49,826 nucleotides of DNA from UBA9926 sp023261215 (GTDB taxonomy: Bacteria; Pseudomonadota; Gammaproteobacteria; Pseudomonadales; Azotimanducaceae): positions 1 to 49,826 of the forward strand of contig JAYPYV010000019.1 in assembly GCA_038136035.1 (NCBI GenBank), in the 5' to 3' direction. The notes below the pieces were generated by a model, which was not told where the DNA came from, ran no database searches, and saw only the letters and a list, made by a program, of their open reading frames with translations. Every line of letters starts with the position of its first letter. The stretch's first letter is position 1. Position numbers and translations under genes: made by a program. This document shows, piece after piece, positions 24,191 to 33,304 of this stretch.

Positions 24191-26320
24191 CTATCCTCGG
24201 CGCCACTCGTGGTATCGCGCGAGCAACCTCAGCGCCCACTCGGGTTTCGCTTTCTGTCGCCACTGCCCGGCGACTCGTTTATTGGCTTCTGACCAAGTTG
24301 GATAGGCATGAATCGTCGCGAGTATCTTGTTTAGCCCGAGCCCCCAGCGCATCGCTAAAACAAATTCTGACAACATCTCCCCAGCATGCGGCGCGACGAT
24401 GGTCACGCCCAGCAACCGATCGGAGCGAGGCGGCGTTAACACTTGGACAAAGCCGTCGCTCACCCCCTCAGTAATGGCTCGATCCAGATCGCTTAGCTCA
24501 AATCGAGTCACTTCATACGGCTGATTGAGTGCGTCGAGCTCTGCGCAGGTTTTGCCCACTCGAGCAATTTCAGGACTGGTGTAAATACAGCTCGGCATCA
24601 GACTGAAGTCTATCTTGAGCCGATACAGGTCCCCGAAGAGCGCATTCACGGCTGCGGTCCATGCCATGTGGGACGCCGCGTGGGTTAACTGATATTGGCC
24701 CGTCACATCACCCACCGCGTAGACATTGGGGTAGTTCGTTTGCAGGTAGTCATTCACCTCAATACGACCCCCCGCCCCCAAGGCCAGCGACAGGGCTTCC
24801 ATGGTCTGGCCGGGCACATCGGGTGCACGCCCAAGCGCAAAGAGCACGGCATCCACTTCAATGGACCAAGATCGTTCCTCTTCTTGGGTGGACACCACCT
24901 GCAACCCACCTTGCGGACTCATGCCCTCTAGGCTCGCATTGCAGAGCACTTGGATACCATCCGCTTCTAAACTTTGAGCCAACAGAGCACTGACCTCTGG
25001 CTCTTCTCTCGAGACTAATCGTGGCAGCGCTTCAACCAACGTCACTTGACTGCCCAAGCGCTGAAAGGCTTGCGCCATTTCTGCCCCGATCGCCCCGCCA
25101 CCGACCACCATCAATCTTGCCGGGCACTCCGTTAACGACCATAGATCGTTCGAGGTCAGGACCGGGACGGATAATGTGGTCGCCAGTGCAGGCAGTATCG
25201 GTGAGGCACCCGTTGCCAGTATCACGGCCCGAGAGGTGAAGCGCGCCTGCCCTGCTTCAATTTCGAAGGGCGACACCAGCTGGCCCTCAGCCTTGAACAC
25301 ATCGACGCCTAAGGCCCGGTATCGTGCTTCAGAGTCATTCGGTGCGATGGTGGCAATGGCGGAATGAACTTGGCGCATCACGGTTTCGAAATCGATGGAA
25401 ACGTCACTTGCTTCGACCCCAAACTGAGCTGCCCGATGAACCGTCGAGGCAACACTCGCTCTTGCCAGAAGCGCCTTGCTGGGCACACAGCCCGTGTTCA
25501 AGCAGTCGCCGCCCATCTCACCCGATTCAACCAGCGCGACCTTGGCCTTCAGCGTATTGGCAATCAGCGCTGCGACCAGACCGCCTGAACCCGCACCAAT
25601 CACTGTCACGTCATAGTCGAACTGCGTTGGCTTCGGGAACGCGCGGTACAACTTGAATCGAGACCAACGGGCCAAAAGCCACTTGGATATCCAAGGCAGC
25701 ACCGCCAGCAGAATCAATGCTGCCAAAAGTTCAGGCGCCATCACGGACTCAAGAGAATCGATCGTCGCAAGCTGCTGCCCCGCGTTCACATAAACCATGG
25801 TGCCAGGCGCCATGCCTACCGCCGAAACGAACGCGTAACGCGACCAGGGCATCTTTGTCAGCCCCATCAGCAAGTTGACCAAGAAAAAAGGGAATACCGG
25901 CACCAAACGCAGCGTCAGAAGATAAGAAGCCCCCTCCTTTTCGATCTGCATATTGACCCGGTCCATGGCATCGCGATAGCGCTGACCCAGCCAATCTCGG
26001 AGAAGGTATCGCGCAAGCAGCATGGCAATCAGCGCACCCAAGGTCGCGCTCAATAGAACGAGAGCAACACCCACACCCCAGCCGAATAACGCACCCGCGA
26101 GAAGCGTCATCAGCGCGGCGCCTGGAATACTCAAAGCCGTCACCAACACGTAGAGGCTAGAGAAAACGCCCAAACTGGCCAGAGGCCGCGCTTGGACCTC
26201 TGCCTGTAATTCCGCTTGCGCAGCTTTGACCGACTCCAACGTCAGCCAGTCGCTCAATCCTGCTTGCCATACAACGACGACAAGCAGGCACAGGAAAATC
26301 AGAATCACAGCTCGTTTCAT
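24191..26320 (-). CDS. TVP38/DedA-like membrane domain fused to a flavoprotein disulfide reductase
   Basis: A 709-residue fusion. Residues 1-215 are a TVP38/VTT membrane domain with about five to six hydrophobic segments and the LRLVPVFPFFLVN motif. Residues 235-709 form a class I pyridine nucleotide-disulfide oxidoreductase: GAGSGG (FAD, 242-247), GDCLNTGC with redox Cys273 and Cys278, VVGGGAIGAEMA (NAD(P)H) and YAVGDV (FAD). Near residue 673 the usual catalytic HPT of lipoamide dehydrogenase is YPT, with a His two residues earlier. The architecture is known in proteobacteria; the substrate is not settled. It may move reducing power across the membrane or reduce a membrane thiol. There is no clear ribosome site before the ATG. 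Confidence 0.88.
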   Translation of the reverse strand: MKRAVILIFLCLLVVVVWQAGLSDWLTLESVKAAQAELQAEVQARPLASLGVFSSLYVLVTALSIPGAALMTLLAGALFGWGVGVALVLLSATLGALIAMLLARYLLRDWLGQRYRDAMDRVNMQIEKEGASYLLTLRLVPVFPFFLVNLLMGLTKMPWSRYAFVSAVGMAPGTMVYVNAGQQLATIDSLESVMAPELLAALILLAVLPWISKWLLARWSRFKLYRAFPKPTQFDYDVTVIGAGSGGLVAALIANTLKAKVALVESGEMGGDCLNTGCVPSKALLARASVASTVHRAAQFGVEASDVSIDFETVMRQVHSAIATIAPNDSEARYRALGVDVFKAEGQLVSPFEIEAGQARFTSRAVILATGASPILPALATTLSVPVLTSNDLWSLTECPARLMVVGGGAIGAEMAQAFQRLGSQVTLVEALPRLVSREEPEVSALLAQSLEADGIQVLCNASLEGMSPQGGLQVVSTQEEERSWSIEVDAVLFALGRAPDVPGQTMEALSLALGAGGRIEVNDYLQTNYPNVYAVGDVTGQYQLTHAASHMAWTAAVNALFGDLYRLKIDFSLMPSCIYTSPEIARVGKTCAELDALNQPYEVTRFELSDLDRAITEGVSDGFVQVLTPPRSDRLLGVTIVAPHAGEMLSEFVLAMRWGLGLNKILATIHAYPTWSEANKRVAGQWRQKAKPEWALRLLARYHEWRRG

Positions 26321-26743
26321 GGGTTTTTAATCTTCATTACTCGCGCATATCGCCCGGGCAAAGGCTCTCTGCGCTTCGGTTGATCTATCTCTTCGCCTCA
26401 AGGCCGGTGGTGCGGGTTCGTGTGTTTCGGGACGTGTTCACGGGCATTGACCGGTGAGCCCCGGCTGCATCATTCGCCCCAATTCGGGCTGACGCCACCG
26501 GCGCCCGGTGTTGCAAGCCTGCCGCGCTCAGATTCGAGCTGCCACATGGGCACCGCCATCTCTCACCTTATCGCTTGCGGAGATCAAATTCATTCTCCAT
26601 CGTTCTAAGAGACACAACCGCGCGAACGCCCAAATCGTAGACCTTTGATATCGCCGGGCTTTCTCGCGCCTTCCTTTCTTGCTTGTGAAGGGCGGTGTTG
26701 ATCTGCTTGGGTATAATACGTCGCATTTCTCTCGAGAGTTTCA
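26321..26743. other. divergent intergenic region before pgi
   Basis: 423 bases between the fusion flavoprotein gene (minus) and pgi (plus). The only clear signal is the -10 element listed separately. Short plus- and minus-strand frames here have no family features. Confidence 0.5.
26712..26717 (+). promoter_or_regulatory. consensus -10 box of the pgi promoter
   Basis: TATAAT, 27 bases before the pgi start codon. No standard -35 hexamer is present at 16-18 bp, so it may rely on an activator. The predicted leader is about 20 nt, with GAGAG at 26734 as the ribosome site. Confidence 0.6.
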
Positions 26744-28252
26744 ATGACGACCCATAACTGGCCAGAGCTCGAAGCCTTAGGACAAAGCCGACCCACCATC
26801 AGCGCCGTGACCGCAGATCCTGATTGGCTCGAGTTGAGTGAAATCAGCGCGCCTGGCATTTACTTTAATTTCAGTCATCATCAACTCAACCCCCGAATCT
26901 CAGCAGCCCTCGTTGAGGCCCTCGGTCGGTCACCGTTCGAAGACTTGCGCCAGGCGATGATCTCAGGCGATGCGATTAATCTCACCGAGCAACGCGCGGT
27001 GGGCCATTGCCGGATTCGAACCTCAGCCTTCGTTGCCGATGATGCAACGCATGCAGCCATGCGCGCATTCACAGAAGCCGTTCGCTCCGGCGCGCATCGA
27101 GGCGCCACCGGTCAACCGATCGAGCACGTGGTGAATATCGGTATTGGTGGATCAGACTTCGGCCCAAGGCTCATGTGTCATGCCCTGGCCGATCTACCCA
27201 GCGCCCAATTCTGCATGCATTTTGTTGCCAACGTCGACGGCGCAGATCTCGCCCGAGTCTTACGGCAATGCGATCCTGAGAGGACACTCTTCGTCATTGT
27301 GAGCAAAACCTTCACCACGCTGGAGACCTTAGAAAACGCACGCCACGCTCGTGACTGGCTGAGGGTAAGGCTCGGCGAAGACGCAGATCTTAGTCCTCAG
27401 CTTGCAGCGGTGACGGTGGCCACCGATCGAGCGGAAGCCTTTGGCGTCAATCCTCATGCGATTTTTGGATTCAGCGAGGATATTGGGGGGCGGTTCTCCT
27501 TGTGGTCGAGTGTCGGCCTTGCCATCGCTCTGCATCTTGGCTACGACTCATTTCGAGCACTGCTCGCGGGTGCGGAACGAATGGATCAGCACTTCGTTAA
27601 CGCACCACCCGAACAAAACATTCCAATCATGATGGCATTGATCGCATTTTGGTATGGGACGATCATCGGCGCCGAATCCGGCGCCATCATTCCATACAGT
27701 CAGCGCCTCGAATTACTTCCCTCTTTTCTCCAACAACTGGAGATGGAAAGCCTCGGAAAGTCCGCGAGCCGGGAGGGTGACTCGCTTGAGTATCAAACGG
27801 GAGGCGTTCTATGGGGCCAACCGGGCACCAATGCACAGCATGCCTTCTTCCAGTTGCTGCACCAGGGACGTGTTCTGATCCCCGTTGATTTCATCGGCTT
27901 CATCGAGGTTGAGCCCGAACTTCAAACGCAACAAGACCTCCTCAACCAAAATATGCTCGCGCAAATCAGTGCGCTGGCCTACGGAGACTTCTCAACTGAC
28001 CCCCATCGACACTATCCGGGAAATCGTCCGTCATCGTTGCTCTTGTTCGACCGATTTGATGCGGAGGCCCTCGGTCAACTCGTCGCGCTTTACGAGCACA
28101 AAGTCTTCACGCTCGCTGCGCTATGGAACATCAACGCATTCGACCAATGGGGCGTCGAACTCGGCAAGCGCCTCGCCAAGGCGATGGGTGAAGGGGCCAC
28201 GCCAGAACCCAGCATTGAGCGAATCCTCAAGCGACTTTCATCGGCTCCGTGA
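26744..28252 (+). CDS. pgi: glucose-6-phosphate isomerase
   Basis: A 502-residue cytoplasmic enzyme that interconverts glucose 6-phosphate and fructose 6-phosphate. Landmarks are NIGIGGSDFGPRL (phosphate and catalytic region), SKTFTTLET (phosphate loop), GGRFSLWSSVGL (family signature), GTNAQHAFFQLLHQG (catalytic His) and FDQWGVELGKRLA (catalytic Lys). It is somewhat shorter than the E. coli enzyme (about 549), as in several gammaproteobacteria. It starts with ATG after GAGAG. The stop overlaps the GTG start of the next gene (GTGA). A good TATAAT lies 27 bases upstream. Confidence 0.96.
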   Translation: MTTHNWPELEALGQSRPTISAVTADPDWLELSEISAPGIYFNFSHHQLNPRISAALVEALGRSPFEDLRQAMISGDAINLTEQRAVGHCRIRTSAFVADDATHAAMRAFTEAVRSGAHRGATGQPIEHVVNIGIGGSDFGPRLMCHALADLPSAQFCMHFVANVDGADLARVLRQCDPERTLFVIVSKTFTTLETLENARHARDWLRVRLGEDADLSPQLAAVTVATDRAEAFGVNPHAIFGFSEDIGGRFSLWSSVGLAIALHLGYDSFRALLAGAERMDQHFVNAPPEQNIPIMMALIAFWYGTIIGAESGAIIPYSQRLELLPSFLQQLEMESLGKSASREGDSLEYQTGGVLWGQPGTNAQHAFFQLLHQGRVLIPVDFIGFIEVEPELQTQQDLLNQNMLAQISALAYGDFSTDPHRHYPGNRPSSLLLFDRFDAEALGQLVALYEHKVFTLAALWNINAFDQWGVELGKRLAKAMGEGATPEPSIERILKRLSSAP

Positions 28253-29007
28253 GCGTTATCCACCGAGAACGCAAGAGGGGTAAAACGTACGAGGTACGAC
28301 AAGCTGGCGCCTCGATTCGCCTATACACCAACGGCGCCTTCCACTCTCAATGGAACCCGCGACACGTGTTCAGCGGCGCGGTGTGGGATCTTTTGAGTCT
28401 GCCGACACTCTTCACAGCGACTCCGCCGGAAAAAATACTGATGCTGGGCGTTGGCGGTGGCGCCGGCATCAATCAATTGGGCTTTCTGTTTCCGGAAGCA
28501 CACGTTAAAGGGATTGAGATCGACCCTGTCCATCTCAAACTTGCCAAACGATTTTTTTCGGCGACCCGCCCTCGGGTGTCGTATGTTTTAACTGACGCAG
28601 TGACCTACATTCATCACGCGTCTCACGACTGTGACGTCATCATCGATGATCTCTACCTTGACGCAGCCGGCGACCCAGAACATCCCGCCACCCACCAAAG
28701 CGAATGGACGCCAACGCTCGTTGACCGGGTGAACCCCACCCTTGCCCTAATTAAGAACCATCTCGATCTCACGCAAGCGAACGCATGGTTGCGAACCTGG
28801 CAATCGACCCTGAGATGCCGCTTTGCGTCGGGTATCCGGTTTCGCTGCGAGGGGTATAGTAACGTGATCACGGCGCTTTACACCCATGACATCAAGTCTT
28901 CCTCTGGCCTGACCTCCACACTGCATGATCATCTAAAGCGCTACCCATTGACGCCCCAAGGCCGCCAAAACCTGAGACGAATTCAGATCCAACGCCTCGC
29001 CTTATGA
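28249..29007 (+). CDS. spermidine-synthase-like methyltransferase-fold protein
   Basis: A 252-residue Rossmann-fold protein with MLGVGGGAGINQL (SAM or decarboxylated-SAM loop), GIEIDPVHLKLA (ribose-binding acidic residue), TDAV and DVIIDDLYLD. This is the polyamine-synthase-like layout with a short N-terminal beta region. True spermidine synthases carry further Asp residues for the amine that I cannot place with certainty, so it may be a related methyltransferase-like protein. Its GTG start overlaps the pgi stop, showing translational coupling to a glycolytic gene. Confidence 0.72.
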   Translation: MSVIHRERKRGKTYEVRQAGASIRLYTNGAFHSQWNPRHVFSGAVWDLLSLPTLFTATPPEKILMLGVGGGAGINQLGFLFPEAHVKGIEIDPVHLKLAKRFFSATRPRVSYVLTDAVTYIHHASHDCDVIIDDLYLDAAGDPEHPATHQSEWTPTLVDRVNPTLALIKNHLDLTQANAWLRTWQSTLRCRFASGIRFRCEGYSNVITALYTHDIKSSSGLTSTLHDHLKRYPLTPQGRQNLRRIQIQRLAL

Positions 29008-29202
29008 GCACTTGAGACGTCTCGGCGCTTGACCCCAAAGCCTGAGCACCTTTGAGCTTCGACGCCGCACATTCGCCATCTGCGTTCGATGACTGGCGCA
29101 CAGAAACTATGGATGTGGCGCTTGATCAGCAAGCGCGAGCAGGCCTCATGATCTCTGAGTCTTCGGCCGGCGCAAGGGTTGCCCTTGTGGCATACTCACT
29201 TG

Positions 29203-30726
29203 GTGAATGCCCAGAGACCGAACATCCTCTTCATCACCGCGGACCAATGGCGTGGCGACGCGTTATCGCTGCTGGGCCACTCGGTGCAAACACCCAATCT
29301 GGATGCGCTGGCGCAAGAGGGCACCTTGTTTGAACGACATTATGCCAACGCCGTGCCATGCGGACCCTCGCGCGCAAGCTTGCACACGGGGATGTATCTA
29401 CAAAATCATCGCTCAGGCACCAACGGCACGCCCCTCGATCATCGATTTGACAATTGGGCGCTTCAGTTACGCGCGGTGGGCTACCAACCCAGCCTCTTTG
29501 GCTATACGGATACTGCGCTAGACCCTCGCTTTGTCGATGCGAGCGACCCCCGTCTACGCACCTATGAAGGCCTCTTGCCAGGCATTGACCCGATTGTGCA
29601 AATGGGCACTTTTCCAGATGCTTGGGCTGAATGGCTGGCAGACAAAGGGTACGACATTCCAGATCCCAACTGGCGGCTATACACTGAAAAGAAACCGTCG
29701 GTCGAGTATGAAGACGGCGGCTCACATGCTGCGCCACTTGCCATACCCAAGGAACACCATGACACCCATTTCATGATCGACGAGGTCATGCGATTTGTTG
29801 GAACACAATCCGCGCCTTGGTGTGTGCATTTATCGCTCTTGAGACCCCACCCCCCCTGGGTTGCTCCCGAACCCTTTAACTCGATGTACGATCCGAGCTC
29901 GCTCCAGTCCTTTCATCGAGCATCGTCGCCCGAAGCCGAAGCCGAGCAGCATCCATTCTTAGCGGCCATGCTCGCGAGACGGCATTATCGAGCGCCTCAT
30001 GACCAGAAGATGGCGCGTCTTCGCGCCAGCTACTTTGGCCTCATGAGCGAGGTCGACATGCAGCTGGGTCGCTTGTTTGATTATCTCAAGGCCAACCATG
30101 TTTGGGAGGACACCCTGATTGTATTTACCTCCGATCATGGCGAACAGATGGGCCATCATCACCTCATAGGTAAACTGGGATACTTTGACGATTCCTATCA
30201 TGTGCCACTCATCGTCCGCTTACCCAACGGAATGGTTTCGCACTCTCGAGTCGCAGCATTCACTGAACACGTTGATATCATGCCAACCCTGCTCGACGCG
30301 GTGGGACTGACGCCGCCCGTGCAATGTGATGGGCACTCGCTCCTGCCGCTCCTTCATGGCAATACGCCGCGAGGCTGGCGCCGAGAAGCGCATTTTGAGT
30401 ATGACTTTCGGGATGTAGTCGACGGCGAAGCGCTCGAGCAAAAGCTTAATTTGACACTGCATCAGTGCATGTTGAATGTCATCCGTGGCGAGCGATTTAA
30501 GTACGTTCACTTCACCCACTTGCCCCCGCTTTTGTTCGACTTGGTCAACGACCCATTTGAGCTCGAGAATTTAGCCAACAGCCCGGAGCATCAACCGGTG
30601 GTCCTCGAATACGCGCAGAAACTGCTGTCTTGGCGGATGAATCACGACGAGCAGACGCTAACCGAATACGCGCTAACCGATGAAGGCGTGTCCCAGCGCC
30701 GTGCGCCTCGATACACCCTCAATTAA
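29203..30726 (+). CDS. sulfatase family, phosphonate monoester hydrolase-like
   Basis: A 507-residue alkaline-phosphatase-fold hydrolase. ITADQWRGD holds metal ligands, CGPSR (Cys53) is the formylglycine motif that maturase modifies, RPHPPWVAPEPF and FTSDHGEQMGHHHLIGK hold further metal and catalytic residues, and the end EYDFRDV...KYVHFTHLPPLLFDL matches phosphonate monoester hydrolases of rhizobia and Burkholderia. Such enzymes hydrolyse phosphonate and sulfate monoesters promiscuously. The start is uncertain: GTG 29203 is chosen because the family begins just there, but TTG 29179 is open and no ribosome site is clear. There is no signal peptide. It is followed by a NUDIX gene 13 bases downstream. 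No sulfatase maturase is in the window. Confidence 0.85.
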   Translation: MNAQRPNILFITADQWRGDALSLLGHSVQTPNLDALAQEGTLFERHYANAVPCGPSRASLHTGMYLQNHRSGTNGTPLDHRFDNWALQLRAVGYQPSLFGYTDTALDPRFVDASDPRLRTYEGLLPGIDPIVQMGTFPDAWAEWLADKGYDIPDPNWRLYTEKKPSVEYEDGGSHAAPLAIPKEHHDTHFMIDEVMRFVGTQSAPWCVHLSLLRPHPPWVAPEPFNSMYDPSSLQSFHRASSPEAEAEQHPFLAAMLARRHYRAPHDQKMARLRASYFGLMSEVDMQLGRLFDYLKANHVWEDTLIVFTSDHGEQMGHHHLIGKLGYFDDSYHVPLIVRLPNGMVSHSRVAAFTEHVDIMPTLLDAVGLTPPVQCDGHSLLPLLHGNTPRGWRREAHFEYDFRDVVDGEALEQKLNLTLHQCMLNVIRGERFKYVHFTHLPPLLFDLVNDPFELENLANSPEHQPVVLEYAQKLLSWRMNHDEQTLTEYALTDEGVSQRRAPRYTLN

Positions 30727-30739
30727 CTGGATCCTTTGT

Positions 30740-31471
30740 ATGACTGACAAGCACCGAAATGATATTTACGGGGACGACCCGCACGGCGAGGCCGGGGCAA
30801 CACCTGCCATTCCGGCGGCAACGGTCGTACTCTTAAGGGAGGCCGAAGCTGGCATTGAGACTCTGATGCTACATCGCACCTCCAAAGTCAGTTTTGGCGG
30901 TATGTGGGTCTTTCCAGGAGGACGTATCGACCCCAGTGATCATGAGGGTATGTCGAGCGAGCTTGAAGCTGCCCACCAAGCTGCGGCTCGCGAAACCCTC
31001 GAGGAAACCAAACTATCCGTCGATGCGAGCGCCTTCGCTTATTTCGCACACTGGACGCCGCCGCCCGGAACCCCCAAGCGCTACTCAACCTACTTCTTTG
31101 CCTGCAAACTACCCGAACAACACGACGTTGAGGTCGACGGCGAAGAGATTCAAAGCCATGCTTGGCTGTCCCCTCGTGAGGCACTGGCGCGTCATGCGAA
31201 AGGCGAAATCGATCTAGCGCCCCCGACCTGGGTGACCTTGTACCAGCTGACTCGGCATCAGCCGCTCGATGCGCTTTTTGAAGTTCTGGAGAATCAGACT
31301 CCGCGCATCTATGAAACACGCATCGCCACCGATGCCGAGGGCACTCGAATCGCGCTATGGACAGGTGATGCGGGGTACGAGGCGATGGATGCGAGCGCTG
31401 AGGGCACGCGCCATCGACTCATCATGACCCAAGGCGGTTTCAGCTTTGAACATTCCGATATCGCCTACTAA
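30740..31471 (+). CDS. NUDIX hydrolase, NUDT7/NUDT19-like
   Basis: A 243-residue protein. FGGMWVFPGGRIDP and, after an insert, AARETLEETKLSV give the NUDIX box, split by about 20 extra residues between FPGG and REUxEE. That insert is typical of the NUDT19-like group, whose members cleave CoA and acyl-CoA diphosphates. WTPPPGTPKRYSTYFFAC is also typical. A C-terminal extension of about 70 residues follows. It is cytoplasmic. It starts 13 bases after the sulfatase stop, probably in the same operon. Acyl-CoA turnover would fit the several acyl-CoA enzymes nearby, but the substrate is not certain. Confidence 0.83.
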   Translation: MTDKHRNDIYGDDPHGEAGATPAIPAATVVLLREAEAGIETLMLHRTSKVSFGGMWVFPGGRIDPSDHEGMSSELEAAHQAAARETLEETKLSVDASAFAYFAHWTPPPGTPKRYSTYFFACKLPEQHDVEVDGEEIQSHAWLSPREALARHAKGEIDLAPPTWVTLYQLTRHQPLDALFEVLENQTPRIYETRIATDAEGTRIALWTGDAGYEAMDASAEGTRHRLIMTQGGFSFEHSDIAY

Positions 31472-31498
31472 CAGCGCAGTGAATCGGTCCAAACCCTT

Positions 31499-32389
31499 CT
31501 AAGAGATGCCCGCCGCTGTATCCGTCGAAGACAGGTGCAAAGACAGGTACCGATGGAAGACTTCGGGTTGTTCGTACTGCAGCCAGTGACCACAATCGGG
31601 CACAATCACAAATCGCATCGCAGGATTTTGCATCCGCATTTCTTGTCCGATGCCTTCGATGTCGGGCAGGGCTGGCGCATCCTGATCACCATAAATCACG
31701 CTGAGCGGACGATCGATATGTCCGATTTGATCGATCACGAGGGTACTGGCGTAATACTGCGCGCTGTTAAATCTCGCCATCTGGTGGTTAATGTCTTGGA
31801 TATGGACCGCGCAAGCATCCACTCGCTCCGGACGGGAAATCATCAACAGTTCTAAGTTCTGTCGCTGCGCGGAGAGTACTTCCTCACGGGACATGCCCCG
31901 ATGACGACGAATCAGAGGCAGACGCTCGGCTGGCCTTTTCCTTACGCCAAGCGACGCAGGGCCAACAAGAAAAATGGACTTCACCCAATCCTTTTTTCGA
32001 GTCGCGATCAAGCTAGCGGCAACACAGCCCCAAGAAAAAGCCACCAAATGCACCGATTGCAAGGCAGGCTGCGCCTTCATCACGGACAGGATTCGCTCAA
32101 CCGCAAGGCTCACCTCATAAGGTTTGTCCTGATCTGTTGACCAGCCAAGAGCGGGTAGATCGAGTGTCCAAACATCGTACTGCCCAGACAAAACCTCTAC
32201 ATTCTTGATCCAGTGCAACCAAGATCCCGACCCCCCGTGGAACAAGAGCAGACGCTCTGCCCCAATGGGTCCTGGCCAATGCCTTAAATGCAAGGTGCCG
32301 ATGCCATCTGCAACGTCTAATGCGTGACTTGCCGCCAACGCACGGTTCAGTGTCGCATCGACCTCGGCATCGCCCGTTTGAAAAGTCAT
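31499..32389 (-). CDS. alpha/beta hydrolase
   Basis: A 296-residue alpha/beta hydrolase: LLLFHGGSGSWLHW (oxyanion region), DLPALGWS, VAFSWGCVAA (nucleophile Ser in an A-x-S-x-G elbow rather than G-x-S-x-G), YGDQDAP (acid) and DCGHWLQYEQPE (His). It has no signal peptide. The ATG at 32389 is taken because homology begins there; no strong ribosome site is seen. It follows the enoyl-CoA hydratase gene 13 bases after its stop and is probably co-transcribed. It is likely an esterase or C-C hydrolase; the substrate is unknown. It is convergent with the NUDIX gene. Confidence 0.85.
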   Translation of the reverse strand: MTFQTGDAEVDATLNRALAASHALDVADGIGTLHLRHWPGPIGAERLLLFHGGSGSWLHWIKNVEVLSGQYDVWTLDLPALGWSTDQDKPYEVSLAVERILSVMKAQPALQSVHLVAFSWGCVAASLIATRKKDWVKSIFLVGPASLGVRKRPAERLPLIRRHRGMSREEVLSAQRQNLELLMISRPERVDACAVHIQDINHQMARFNSAQYYASTLVIDQIGHIDRPLSVIYGDQDAPALPDIEGIGQEMRMQNPAMRFVIVPDCGHWLQYEQPEVFHRYLSLHLSSTDTAAGIS

Positions 32390-32402
32390 TGCATCGCCCG
32401 GA

Positions 32403-33239
32403 TCAATTGGGCTCGGGAAATTCGAGGGCCAGTTGTCCCATCCTGGATTCACCCTCTCGAGTCTGAAGGCCAGCGGCCATGGCCCGACGCATGTTGGTCT
32501 GTGCACCCTCCGTTCTCAAGGTTTGCTGAAACAAGTAGGCCTCTTCAAGCAGGCCTTCCATGATGGGCAGCTCCGCGTTGTTAATGGATGCCTTGCAAAG
32601 CGCGATCGCTTCTGCCGGCCAGCTCGCAATCCGTGCGGCCAAGGCATCGACAAAGTCACTCATCTCCTCTACGGATGAAAAAGTGCGGTTGAGATAGCCC
32701 CAGGCTTCGCACGTTTGCGCATCGATATCATCGCCACCGAGGCAAATCTCCATGGCACGACCACGCCCCACGAGCCTAGGGAGCCGTTGCGTGCCCGAGC
32801 CTCCTGGCAGAATGCCCAAAGGCACCTCCATCTGGTTGATGATGGTTTTTCCTTTAACCCCAAACCGCATGTCGCACGACGCCGCGAATTCATTACCCCC
32901 GCCGCCCGCACGACCGGCCATTTTGACGATCGTTGCCTTGGGCATGGTCCGCACACGCTCGCACATCTCATGGAAGGGAGACAGCTTGGTCGCCTTCTCG
33001 GCTGGACCATCGGCTGGGAAAGTCAGAATGAGGGAAACATCGAAATGCGCAATGAAAAAGTCGGGATCAGCACTCTGGAAGACCACCACTTTGATCGTGT
33101 CATCCATCTCGAGGGCCTCGGTGACTGCAACGAGGTCCTGATAGAGTTCCGCTGTCATCACATTCACAGGGGGATTGCTGATGGTGACATGACACACGCC
33201 TCGATCATGCGAAAGGGATAGCGTTTGGTACTCACTCAT
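32403..33239 (-). CDS. enoyl-CoA hydratase/isomerase family protein
   Basis: A 278-residue crotonase-fold enzyme. The first oxyanion-hole strand (VVVFQSADPDFFIAHFD) and the second (KMAGRAGGGGNEFAASCD) are clear, and PLGILPGGSGTQRLPRLVG follows. The family adds water to enoyl-CoA or moves the double bond; whether both catalytic Glu residues are present is not certain from inspection. The ATG at 33239 follows AAGGAGA, a strong ribosome site. It leads a two-gene unit with an alpha/beta hydrolase and is divergent from the SurE gene. It is probably part of a fatty-acid or aromatic side-chain pathway. Confidence 0.88.
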   Translation of the reverse strand: MSEYQTLSLSHDRGVCHVTISNPPVNVMTAELYQDLVAVTEALEMDDTIKVVVFQSADPDFFIAHFDVSLILTFPADGPAEKATKLSPFHEMCERVRTMPKATIVKMAGRAGGGGNEFAASCDMRFGVKGKTIINQMEVPLGILPGGSGTQRLPRLVGRGRAMEICLGGDDIDAQTCEAWGYLNRTFSSVEEMSDFVDALAARIASWPAEAIALCKASINNAELPIMEGLLEEAYLFQQTLRTEGAQTNMRRAMAAGLQTREGESRMGQLALEFPEPN

Positions 33240-33304
33240 GACGGTCTCCTTAGAACCCAAGTGGTGACATAATGCGACGACCCGACCCATCGAGACAACC
33301 CAAC

